Below are positions 56,932 through 64,000 of a DNA stretch of 64,000 nt, one piece after another (position 1 is the stretch's first letter; the number at the start of each line of letters is the position of its first letter). A program made the position numbers and the translations under genes. This DNA comes from Paenibacillus sp. FSL H7-0737 (GTDB taxonomy: Bacteria; Bacillota; Bacilli; Paenibacillales; Paenibacillaceae): contig NZ_CP009279.1 of the NCBI RefSeq assembly GCF_000758545.1, forward strand, positions 4,836,001 to 4,900,000, given 5' to 3'. Below the pieces are notes generated by a model. The model searched no databases. It had not been told where the DNA came from and was given only the letters and a program-made list of their open reading frames with translations.

Positions 56932-57815
56932 CAGTATTCAATCCTTTCTGTGCGTCGGGCTATCAGCAGCTGATAAATAGCTGTAACCACCAATGTAAAT
57001 ACAAAGATCAGGACTGCAATGGCATTACCGTACCCGTACTTAAAGTTAGTGATAGCATATTTAATCATGTAAGTTGCCATTACATCGGTTGAACCAGCAG
57101 GTCCACCCTTAGTCATTACAATGACGATATCCGCCGCTTTCATTGCTCCAGCAATGGACAACATGATTACAACAGAAATGATCGGAACAATTAAAGGAAG
57201 CGTGATACGTGTAGCACGTTGGAATCCAGTTGCGCCATCAATGGCAGCTGCTTCATCCAATTCACCTGGTATCGACAGAATAGCTGCAAGTACCATTACA
57301 ATGTAGAATCCGGTCCATTGCCAAGCATTCGTGATCAGGATGGATAACATTGCGAATCTTTCATCCGACAGCCAGTAAAGTGGATCAATACCAACTAAGC
57401 CTAGAACCTTATTTAAAAGTCCAATGTTGGGCTCATAAATGAAGCCCCATAGAATACCGATAACTGCTGTAGACATAATAGAAGGCATGAAGACCGCTGT
57501 CTTATACAAGCCTTTTAGCTTCTTTACATTCGATATCAATAACGAGAAGAATATGATTAACGGTACCTGTACAAAACAGGAGAAAAGAATAAAGAAACCG
57601 TTATTTTTGACAGATATCCAGAATCGCTCGTCTCCTAATGCCTTCTCAAAATTACTGATTCCGGCAGACTTGACTGTGTCAGATACCCCATTCCAGCTAG
57701 TAAAGCTGTAATAGATTGAACTAAAGATGGGATAGATGAAGAACATCGTGAACAAGATCAGTGCTGGAAGAATAAAAAGGAAAAATACCAATGGATTTCT
57801 TAGTGCTTTATTCAT
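56931..57815 (-). CDS. carbohydrate ABC transporter permease (MsmF/AraP-like)
   Basis: A 294-residue permease with six membrane segments starting at residue 8 (NPLVFFLFILPALILFTMFFIYPI) and the EAA loop DEAAAIDGATGFQRATRITLPLIVPII. The ATG at 57815 has CGGAGG upstream; the frame stays open to 57917 but the extra part is not similar to the family. It follows the binding protein gene after a terminator-like hairpin, so it is likely expressed at a lower level. Confidence 0.92.
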   Translation of the reverse strand: MNKALRNPLVFFLFILPALILFTMFFIYPIFSSIYYSFTSWNGVSDTVKSAGISNFEKALGDERFWISVKNNGFFILFSCFVQVPLIIFFSLLISNVKKLKGLYKTAVFMPSIMSTAVIGILWGFIYEPNIGLLNKVLGLVGIDPLYWLSDERFAMLSILITNAWQWTGFYIVMVLAAILSIPGELDEAAAIDGATGFQRATRITLPLIVPIISVVIMLSIAGAMKAADIVIVMTKGGPAGSTDVMATYMIKYAITNFKYGYGNAIAVLIFVFTLVVTAIYQLLIARRTERIEY

Positions 57816-57891
57816 GACTACCTCCGGTTGCTTTGACATCTGGCGAACAATGAATGTTTTAGATCTTTGCAAACACATAATTTCTTTGAGT

Positions 57892-57928
57892 TTAAAAATG
57901 TACCCTGGTTCTGGCACCAGGGTACATT
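57892..57928 (-). terminator. attenuating hairpin after the binding protein gene
   Basis: AATGTACCCTGG pairs perfectly with CCAGGGTACATT; T5 follows on the minus strand. It lies in the gap between the binding protein and its permeases, where partial termination keeps the binding protein in excess. Confidence 0.8.
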
Positions 57929-57942
57929 CAATTTGCAGCTAC

Positions 57943-59352
57943 TTATTCAACTGCTGCGTTTGCTTCTTCTTGTACCTTCTGTAAAGCTTCGCCCATTTTC
58001 TCTGGAGTTGTCTGACCACCAATTAGCTTTTGAATTTGAATGTTACTGATTTCTGTAGTTACATCAGCTTGAACAAGTGAGTCAAATGCTGGGAACGAAG
58101 ATTGTGAGTTATTAAGTACACCTACGATTTCGCTCATCAGATCATCCGTAATATTTTCATTCAGCACGTTTTGATCAATTTTCATTGCTGGCAGTACGCC
58201 ATCTTCAACAAGACCACGTAATTGCATTTCTTCGTTAAACAAGTTTTTGATGAAAGATTTCACAGCAGCCAATTGACGTGGATCTTTCTCAGCAGAAGCA
58301 GAGAAACCGTAGCCATTGTTCACATCACGCATCAATGCAGTTTGGTCACCTACGCCACCATCAACTGGAGGAATATTGAAGAATCCAACTTTACCGATCA
58401 ACCCTTCGCCAGATTGTCCTTCTTTAAATACGGAAGATTTCCAAGTACCATCATACAAGAGGATTGCTTCGCTACTAGTGAATTGTGTTGTATATTCAGC
58501 ATACTCGAAACCAAGTTCGCCTTTTTTGAAGTATCCTTTGTCAACCCATTCTTTGTACTTCGCAAAACCTTTTACAACGTTTGGATCAGTCCATTTAGCT
58601 TCGCCTGTTGCAAACTTAGCAGTTACATCTGGACCTGCATAACGTGACCACAAGTGGTTAGCTAGCATAAGTGGTACCCAACCAGCCTTAGATGCACCAG
58701 CCAAAGGTACTTTGCCGTCAGCCTTGATGTCAGCCAATTGTTGTTCCAATTCAGCAAATGTTGTTGGAGCTTTCCAACCCTTGCTATTGTAGTATTCTTT
58801 GTTGTAGAAGAAGCCTTCACCAGATCCACCGATAGGCAATCCGTAAATTTTTCCTTCATAAGTGAAAGGATCAAGATTTGAGAATTTATCCTTAATTCCA
58901 AGTTCCTCTAGGATTGGAGTCAGATCGAGTAATTTACCTTCTTTAGCATAGATCTTAGAGTCAGGGCTTCCGAAAAGATCGAAGATCTCTGGTGGATTAC
59001 CTGCAGCCATTTCACCACGTAATTTTTCTTTACGGTTTACATCTGAATCTACTCCATCAAGCTTAAAGGTCAGACCCGGTACATCGCCTTCTACCTTTTT
59101 CACTACTTCTTGCAGAATAGCTAAACGTTTCTGTTTGTCGGCACCGATTTGAGTGTGACGAATCGTCATTTCGAACGGCTCGCTACTAACCGGTTCTTCT
59201 GTTGCTGGAGCATTTGTAGCATCCGCTGAATTCGTCGCGGTAGCGTTTCCATCTCCTTTGTTAGAAGATGCATTGTTGTTGCCTCCGCAACCTGCCAGTA
59301 AAGCTGATGATACAAAAATCAGGGACAATAGCAAAGTCATACCTTTTTTCAT
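57943..59352 (-). CDS. carbohydrate ABC transporter substrate-binding lipoprotein
   Basis: A 469-residue family 1 binding protein, first gene of the operon with the two MsmFG-like permeases, kinase and regulator. Lipobox SALLAGCGGN, an Asn/Ala/Thr-rich spacer, then the two-lobe fold: NPPEIFDLFGSPDSKIYAKEGKLLDLTPIL, GLPIGGSGEGFFYNKEYYNSKGW and EAILLYDGTWKSSVF. The substrate is probably a sugar or oligosaccharide; specificity cannot be read from the sequence. ATG start preceded by GGGGGGTC. Confidence 0.92.
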   Translation of the reverse strand: MKKGMTLLLSLIFVSSALLAGCGGNNNASSNKGDGNATATNSADATNAPATEEPVSSEPFEMTIRHTQIGADKQKRLAILQEVVKKVEGDVPGLTFKLDGVDSDVNRKEKLRGEMAAGNPPEIFDLFGSPDSKIYAKEGKLLDLTPILEELGIKDKFSNLDPFTYEGKIYGLPIGGSGEGFFYNKEYYNSKGWKAPTTFAELEQQLADIKADGKVPLAGASKAGWVPLMLANHLWSRYAGPDVTAKFATGEAKWTDPNVVKGFAKYKEWVDKGYFKKGELGFEYAEYTTQFTSSEAILLYDGTWKSSVFKEGQSGEGLIGKVGFFNIPPVDGGVGDQTALMRDVNNGYGFSASAEKDPRQLAAVKSFIKNLFNEEMQLRGLVEDGVLPAMKIDQNVLNENITDDLMSEIVGVLNNSQSSFPAFDSLVQADVTTEISNIQIQKLIGGQTTPEKMGEALQKVQEEANAAVE

Positions 59353-59710
59353 TTCTTGTGACCCCCCATATAATGTTGTGCTTTACACTTCTTATTATAG
59401 AAAACAGATTCCATTCTCGTAAGGTTAAGATTCATCCACTATAGGGATAAAAATCTCTAATGAAAGCGGAATCAACTACATGATATGTAATATAATATAA
59501 CTTTATTTCAGTAATGATTACGATCAAAAGCTTTATGGCGTAATTTAACCATACATATACTTAGAAAAAAATAATTAAAACTCAATATAATGACATAATA
59601 TCTATCACAACAAATTCCCAACTGGTTAATTAACAGCTGTAAATATATCATTTTTTTAAAGCGAAAATACAAAATTACCCCTTTAAATGACATCAGACGT
59701 CCCTCATAAC
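59353..59710. other. AT-rich intergenic region
   Basis: About 360 bases upstream of the binding protein gene, very AT-rich. It should hold the operon's promoter and the regulator's operator. No clear -35/-10 pair, direct repeat or RNA structure could be singled out. Confidence 0.45.
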
Positions 59711-59752
59711 AAAAAAACCGTTCCTTCAGCAGTAAATCACTGAAGGAACGGC
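59711..59752 (-). terminator. pflA terminator
   Basis: CCGTTCCTTCAG (59718-59729) pairs perfectly with CTGAAGGAACGG (59740-59751); on the minus strand T7 follows. It lies just after the pflA stop. Confidence 0.88.
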
Positions 59753-59773
59753 TCCACTTAATGTAGGTATAAA

Positions 59774-60511
59774 TTATACCAATGCTGTCTGCTTACGACC
59801 TTCTTCGACTAAGCGGTATGCCCGCTGAACTTCTTCATCCGTAGGGGATGGCACTCCATCCAATTCATAAGCCTTGCCGAGCATTTCCCATTTATAGATA
59901 CCCATTTGATGATAAGGTAAGATTTCAAATTTCTCAACGCCATTTAAGGTTCCAATATAACGACCTAGATTGATAAGGTCCTCTTCACGGTCATGAATGC
60001 CTGGAACATATACATGTCTAATCCACATCTTTCGGTTATGATCTGACAGCCAACGTGCAAGCTTCAAGGTCCGATCATTAGATTTACCAGTTAACTTAAT
60101 GTGTGCTTCTTCATCAATATGCTTCAAATCGAGCATCACCAAGTCCGTAACATCCAATAGGTCATTAATCTTGTCACCTTCGTTATAACCATTACTATCT
60201 AATGTGGTGTGCAGATTCCAACGCTTCTTAACTTCCGTAAATAATTGTTTTACAAATTGCGCCTGCAAAGTTGGTTCTCCGCCGGATACTGTTAACCCAC
60301 CACCGGATGAACGATAGTAGTTTAAATATGGCTCGATCTCCGAAAGCACTTCTTCTAGAGTCATTTCCTTACCTTCATCTAAAGCCCAAGTATCAGGGTT
60401 ATGGCAATACTGGCATTTCAGCAAGCACCCTTGCATAAATAAGACAAATCGAATACCAGGTCCGTCAACGGTTCCAAAGGTTTCCAAAGAGTGTATGCGA
60501 CCTTTAATCAT
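59774..60511 (-). CDS. pflA: pyruvate formate-lyase activating enzyme
   Basis: Radical SAM enzyme that makes the glycyl radical on PflB. The 245-residue protein has the cluster motif C-x3-C-x2-C in QGCLLKCQYCHNPDTW, preceded by ETFGTVDGPGIRFVLFMQ, and the SAM-binding GGGLTVSGGEPTLQ. Length is standard (about 245). ATG start with AAAGGATG. It follows pflB in the usual order; a hairpin lies between the two. Confidence 0.97.
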   Translation of the reverse strand: MIKGRIHSLETFGTVDGPGIRFVLFMQGCLLKCQYCHNPDTWALDEGKEMTLEEVLSEIEPYLNYYRSSGGGLTVSGGEPTLQAQFVKQLFTEVKKRWNLHTTLDSNGYNEGDKINDLLDVTDLVMLDLKHIDEEAHIKLTGKSNDRTLKLARWLSDHNRKMWIRHVYVPGIHDREEDLINLGRYIGTLNGVEKFEILPYHQMGIYKWEMLGKAYELDGVPSPTDEEVQRAYRLVEEGRKQTALV

Positions 60512-60640
60512 AGGATGTCATCCTTTCTCCAGGACTGACTAACAGTCCATCTTTCACGAAGAAGAATCCCTGCCCTTAAGACTGTGTTCTCCTTAATCGC
60601 GACCGTAAAATTTAAAATTTTAATGATTCTTGAACAAGAT

Positions 60641-60669
60641 ATTACCGCCCTTGAAACAAGAGCGGTAAT
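60641..60669 (-). other. hairpin between pflB and pflA
   Basis: ATTACCGC (60641-60648) and GCGGTAAT (60662-60669) pair, with CTTG/CAAG inside. No T-run follows on the minus strand, so it is more likely a stabilising or processing hairpin that lowers pflA relative to pflB. Confidence 0.5.
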
Positions 60670-60726
60670 TCCTTGCAAATATTTTAGAGCATATCTCAAT
60701 GAAAGATCTTTATAAATATAAACAAA

Positions 60727-62988
60727 TTACATTGAACCGTGGAAAGTACGGTTAATTACGTCCATTTGTTGTTCGCGAGTCAACTTGATGAAGTTAACTG
60801 CATAACCGGATACACGGATAGTCAATTGTGGATAGTTCTCAGGGTGATCCATAGCGTCCATCAGCTGTTCACGGTTAAATACGTTAACGTTCAAATGCTG
60901 AGCATTATTATGGAAGTATCCGTCCATCATGTGTACCAGGTTAGACTTACAGGATTCATCATCTTTACCCAGTGCCTTAGGTACGATAGAGAACGTATTG
61001 GAGATACCATCTTGTGCATCAGAGTAAGGCAGTTTGGCTACAGAGTTCAGTGAAGCCAGAGCACCTTTCTTGTCACGTCCATGCATTGGGTTAGCACCTG
61101 GTGCAAATGGTTCGCCTTTTTTACGTCCGTCAGGTGTTGTACCTGTCTTCTTACCGTACACTACATTCGAAGTAATGGTCAATACCGATTGAGTCGGTAC
61201 AGCATCACGATATGTTTTGTGTTTACGGATCATAGACATGAAGGTTTCAACCAATTCTACTGCGATGTTGTCTACAGCATCGTCATTGTTACCGTAGCAA
61301 GGGAATTCGCCTTCAGTTTCGAAGTCAATTGCAATACCTTGTTCGTTACGGATTGGTTTAACCTTCGCGTATTTAATAGCACTCAGTGAGTCAGCTGCAA
61401 CGGACAGACCAGCGATACCGCAAGCCATTGTACGCAGAATGTCGCGATCATGCAGTGCCATTTCGATACGTTCGTAAGAATATTTGTCATGCATATAGTG
61501 AATGATGTTCAAAGTGTTAACATAAGTCTTAGCCAACCACTCCATCATCGGTTTGAAGCGTTTCATTACTTCGTCATAATCTAGATATTCAGAAGTGATA
61601 GCTGGGAATTCCGGTCCAACTTGTGCTCCGGATTTTTCGTCTTTACCACCATTAATAGCATACAGTAAAGCTTTTGCCAGGTTGGCACGAGCGCCGAAGA
61701 ACTGCATTTGTTTACCGATACGCATTGGAGATACGCAGCAAGCAATCGCATAATCTTCACCCCAGTATGGACGCATTAGATCGTCATTTTCATACTGAAT
61801 TGCACTAGTTTCGATAGAAACCTTAGCACAATATTTTTTGAAGCCTTCAGGCAATCTTTCGGACCAAAGTACAGTTAAGTTTGGTTCCGGAGCTGGACCC
61901 AAGTTGTACAGGGTGTTCAGGAAACGGAAACTGTTCTTGGTAACACGAGTGGTTCCATCTTCAGCCATACCACCGATGGATTCAGTTACCCAAGTAGGGT
62001 CGCCGGAGAACAGGTCATTATAGTCAGGTGTACGCAAGAATTTCACGATACGCAGTTTCATTACGAAATGATCGACAATTTCTTGTACTTGTTCTTCAGT
62101 CAAAGTACCTTCTTCAATATCGCGTTCTGCATAAATGTCTAGGAAGGAAGAAACACGTCCCAGGGACATCGCTGCACCATTTTGTTCTTTAACTGCTGCC
62201 AGATATCCAAAGTATACCCATTGAGTAGCTTCTTTGAAGTTCATCGCTGGTTTGGAAATATCCATGCCGTGAGCAGCTGCCATTTCTTTCAATTCGCCCA
62301 GTGCACGAATTTGCTCGGACAGTTCTTCACGTAAACGAATTACTTCTTCTGTCATGGAATCAACTTCAAGCTCAGCTAGTTGTTGCTTTTTGTCTTTAAT
62401 CAAGAAATCAATACCGTACAGAGCTATGCGGCGGTAGTCGCCGATAATACGTCCACGGCCGTAAGCATCAGGAAGACCTGTGATAACGCCGGATTTACGC
62501 ACTGCTCTCATGTCTGGTGTATATGCATCAAATACGCCTTGGTTATGCGTTTTGCGAATGTTCGTGAACATGTCAACGATGTTTTGTGGAAGCTCGAAGC
62601 CATAAGCCTTCGTAGCATCAACCATCATCTTGATCCCGCCGAATGGCTGGATGGAACGTCTGAAAGGAGCGTCAGTCTGCACGCCTACAATTTGTTCCTT
62701 GTCCTTGTCAATGTAGCCTGGAGCATGTGAAGTGATTGTGGAGACAGTATCTAGGGAAACATCCCATACGCCGCCTCTTTCTCTTTCTTCCTTGCTCAGT
62801 TGGGAAATAATCTTCCACAGTTCAGTTGTGTTACTAGTAGGACCTACGAGGAACTCTTCGTTACCTTCATAAGGCTTAATGTTACTAGCGATAAAGTTGT
62901 TAACGTCAACTTTCTTGGACCATTTACCTTTTGTAAAACTTCTCCAACCGGATTTCACTTCATTTACTTCTTTTTCAATCACCGACAT
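60727..62988 (-). CDS. pflB: formate C-acetyltransferase (pyruvate formate-lyase)
   Basis: Glycyl radical enzyme that converts pyruvate and CoA to acetyl-CoA and formate without oxygen. The 753-residue protein has the active-site pair Cys-Cys in IACCVSPM (near 410) and the radical glycine in RVSGYAVNF about 20-30 residues from the C-terminus. Length is standard (750-760). The ATG at 62988 has GGAGGG eight bases upstream; the frame is open to 63003. It is activated by PflA downstream, and its upstream region holds two Fnr-like boxes, consistent with anaerobic induction. Confidence 0.97.
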   Translation of the reverse strand: MSVIEKEVNEVKSGWRSFTKGKWSKKVDVNNFIASNIKPYEGNEEFLVGPTSNTTELWKIISQLSKEERERGGVWDVSLDTVSTITSHAPGYIDKDKEQIVGVQTDAPFRRSIQPFGGIKMMVDATKAYGFELPQNIVDMFTNIRKTHNQGVFDAYTPDMRAVRKSGVITGLPDAYGRGRIIGDYRRIALYGIDFLIKDKKQQLAELEVDSMTEEVIRLREELSEQIRALGELKEMAAAHGMDISKPAMNFKEATQWVYFGYLAAVKEQNGAAMSLGRVSSFLDIYAERDIEEGTLTEEQVQEIVDHFVMKLRIVKFLRTPDYNDLFSGDPTWVTESIGGMAEDGTTRVTKNSFRFLNTLYNLGPAPEPNLTVLWSERLPEGFKKYCAKVSIETSAIQYENDDLMRPYWGEDYAIACCVSPMRIGKQMQFFGARANLAKALLYAINGGKDEKSGAQVGPEFPAITSEYLDYDEVMKRFKPMMEWLAKTYVNTLNIIHYMHDKYSYERIEMALHDRDILRTMACGIAGLSVAADSLSAIKYAKVKPIRNEQGIAIDFETEGEFPCYGNNDDAVDNIAVELVETFMSMIRKHKTYRDAVPTQSVLTITSNVVYGKKTGTTPDGRKKGEPFAPGANPMHGRDKKGALASLNSVAKLPYSDAQDGISNTFSIVPKALGKDDESCKSNLVHMMDGYFHNNAQHLNVNVFNREQLMDAMDHPENYPQLTIRVSGYAVNFIKLTREQQMDVINRTFHGSM

Positions 62989-63119
62989 GCTAAATCCCTC
63001 CATCTATATTTATTATATTTGTAGAGATCGCGGGCTTGAAGGTTGATCCCGTGTCTCGTGATCCCCAAAAGATGTGGTTGTTCCAAATTTCACAATCAAC
63101 ATTTCATATGTGGGACCGT

Positions 63120-63138
63120 TGTTTATATAAACATTCTA
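63120..63138 (-). promoter_or_regulatory. pflB -10 element with a palindrome at the start site
   Basis: TAGAAT on the minus strand (63138-63133) is a good -10. It places +1 near 63126, which is the centre of the perfect 14-base palindrome TGTTTATATAAACA (63120-63133). The palindrome may be an operator for an unknown repressor. Confidence 0.4.
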
Positions 63139-63159
63139 GTTTATTTTCTATAAAAACAC

Positions 63160-63175
63160 TGTGACAAATATCACC
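63160..63175 (-). promoter_or_regulatory. Fnr-like box at -41.5 of pflB
   Basis: TGTGA-CAAATA-TCACC differs from the Fnr/Crp consensus TGTGA-N6-TCACA at one position. Its centre is 41.5 bases upstream of the +1 predicted from TAGAAT, the spacing used by activators that contact RNA polymerase at -41.5. Confidence 0.6.
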
Positions 63176-63180
63176 TTTCG

Positions 63181-63196
63181 AGTGATATTTGTCACC
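63181..63196 (-). promoter_or_regulatory. second Fnr-like box at -62.5 of pflB
   Basis: AGTGA-TATTTG-TCACC has the core GTGA-N6-TCAC and lies 21 bases (two helical turns) from the first box. The two boxes are also inverted copies of each other (TGACAAATATCAC / GTGATATTTGTCA). Confidence 0.5.
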
Positions 63197-63240
63197 TTTA
63201 TCTAAGTCCACAACTATCCTATTCTCTATTTAACCATTTA

Positions 63241-64000
63241 TTAATTATCAAATCTTCCGTAGAACGCATTACGGTATACATCAGCAAGCTCAGAAACCAG
63301 TGGCAGCTTAGGATTGGCAGTTGTACATTGATCTTCAAACGCACGGTCAGCCAAATAATCTACGCGGGATTCGAAGTCCTTAGGATCAAAGCCCAGTTGT
63401 TGGAACGATTCTTCGATGCCCAATTTTTTATTCATATCGCGAATAGCATTGATCAGGCTAGTTACACCTTCTTCAGTTGTGCGAGCTGGCAATCCCAGAA
63501 TACGGGCAATTTCAGCATAACGCTCATCAGCTACGAAGTGCGAATATTTAGGGAACGAAGCGAACTTCGTAGGTTTTTTAGCATTGTAGCGGATAACGTG
63601 TGGCATAAGGATCGCGTTAGTACGACCGTGAGCAGTGTGGTACTGTCCGCCCCATTTATGTGCCAAACTGTGGTTAATACCCAAGAATGCATTGGCAAAG
63701 GCCATACCAGCAAGTGTTGATGCGTTATGCATTTTCTCACGTGCTACTCTGTCGCCTTCCAGCGCCGATTTTTCAAGGTATTGGAATACCAGTTGGATCG
63801 CTTTAATAGCTAGACCATCAGTATAGTCACTCGCCATAACCGATACATAAGCTTCGATAGCATGTGTCAATACGTCCATACCTGTATCAGCAACAGCAGT
63901 TTTTGGCAAGCTGTATACGAACTCTGGATCAATGATAGCCACATCTGGAGTTAACTCGTAGTCAGCCAAAGGATATTTAGTGTGCTGTTCAGTTGTTTTA
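63241..64000 (-). CDS. adhE: aldehyde-alcohol dehydrogenase AdhE, C-terminal part
   Basis: Bifunctional enzyme reducing acetyl-CoA through acetaldehyde to ethanol. Only the last about 253 residues, part of the iron-dependent alcohol dehydrogenase domain, are in the window; the frame is open across the right edge (KYPLADYELTPDVAI at the border). Visible features are ADTGMDVLTHAIEAYVS, the iron-ligand region NHSLAHKWGGQYHTAHGRTNAILMPHVIRYN, and the C-terminal ADRAFEDQCTTANPKLP typical of AdhE. A TTG at 63969 is not the true start. It is upstream of pflB and oriented the same way, forming a fermentation gene pair. A stand-alone iron alcohol dehydrogenase cannot be fully excluded. Confidence 0.9.
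   Translation of the reverse strand, partial: KTTEQHTKYPLADYELTPDVAIIDPEFVYSLPKTAVADTGMDVLTHAIEAYVSVMASDYTDGLAIKAIQLVFQYLEKSALEGDRVAREKMHNASTLAGMAFANAFLGINHSLAHKWGGQYHTAHGRTNAILMPHVIRYNAKKPTKFASFPKYSHFVADERYAEIARILGLPARTTEEGVTSLINAIRDMNKKLGIEESFQQLGFDPKDFESRVDYLADRAFEDQCTTANPKLPLVSELADVYRNAFYGRFDN

Noticed and set aside
59508..59693. Open frame of 61 codons on the minus strand with GAGGG before its ATG
   Set aside because: The RBS is good, but the product is a random-looking hydrophobic/aromatic string in an AT-rich gap right after the pflA terminator; a small membrane peptide cannot be excluded.
63118..63135. Rex operator in the pflB leader
   Set aside because: The palindrome TGTTTATATAAACA has the wrong half-site sequence and spacing for the Rex consensus.
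1..64000. CRISPR array, insertion sequence, prophage, tRNA or rRNA gene
   Set aside because: No regularly spaced direct repeats with unique spacers, no transposase or phage protein among the readable frames, and no tRNA/rRNA signature was seen.

Overview
The window looks like chromosomal DNA of an endospore-forming Firmicute, most likely Paenibacillus. Three things support this: the whole spo0A-spoIVB-recN ... spoIIIA sporulation/housekeeping neighbourhood is present; there are many YesM/YesN-type two-component pairs next to carbohydrate ABC transporters; and there are extracellular proteins with 'copper amine oxidase N-terminal' stalk domains. No rRNA, tRNA, transposase, phage gene or CRISPR array was seen.

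Layout. 1-1450: AT-rich accessory edge with the tail of an IDEAL-like protein, an orphan lipoprotein and a probable gene remnant. 1460-23696 (minus strand): a long block collinear with Bacillus subtilis: spo0A, spoIVB, recN, argR, (hypothetical), tlyA, dxs, ispA, xseB, xseA, folD, nusB, the Asp23/AmaP/DUF2273 envelope-stress genes, accC, accB, spoIIIAH to spoIIIAA, yqhV. 23999-33725: a YitT-family gene and lysC sit inside the conserved series, which then resumes as efp, yqhT, yqhR, yqhQ, yqhP, yqhO, (GH10-like secreted protein), mntR. 33919-42002: splB (spore DNA repair), ccdA, a zinc uptake operon znuA-znuC-znuB with two Zur boxes over its promoter, metG with a methionine T-box leader, yidD and zur. 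42216-44468: a secreted stalk/PKD protein. 44820-59352: three carbohydrate-signalling/transport modules: histidine kinase + regulator + orphan binding protein (plus strand), an Lpl-type binding protein/permease operon, and a binding protein-permease-permease-kinase-regulator operon. 59774-64000: anaerobic fermentation genes pflA, pflB and the 3' part of adhE, with two Fnr-like boxes before pflB.

How the parts work together. Spo0A starts sporulation; the SpoIIIA proteins build the mother cell-forespore channel; SpoIVB is the forespore signalling protease; SplB repairs UV damage at germination. Dxs and IspA make isoprenoid precursors, AccBC feeds fatty acid synthesis, and XseAB/RecN act in DNA repair. 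Zur and MntR sense zinc and manganese. The two YesMN-like pairs probably control the sugar transporters beside them. PflB/PflA and AdhE carry mixed-acid/ethanol fermentation.

No wholly new system could be demonstrated. The most unusual signals are a family of short palindromic repeats that carry the ribosome-binding site of argR, spoIIIAF and perhaps accC and spoIIIAH; a GC-rich noncoding block that splits znuC from znuB; another such block after the second regulator gene; and two large palindromes beside mntR.
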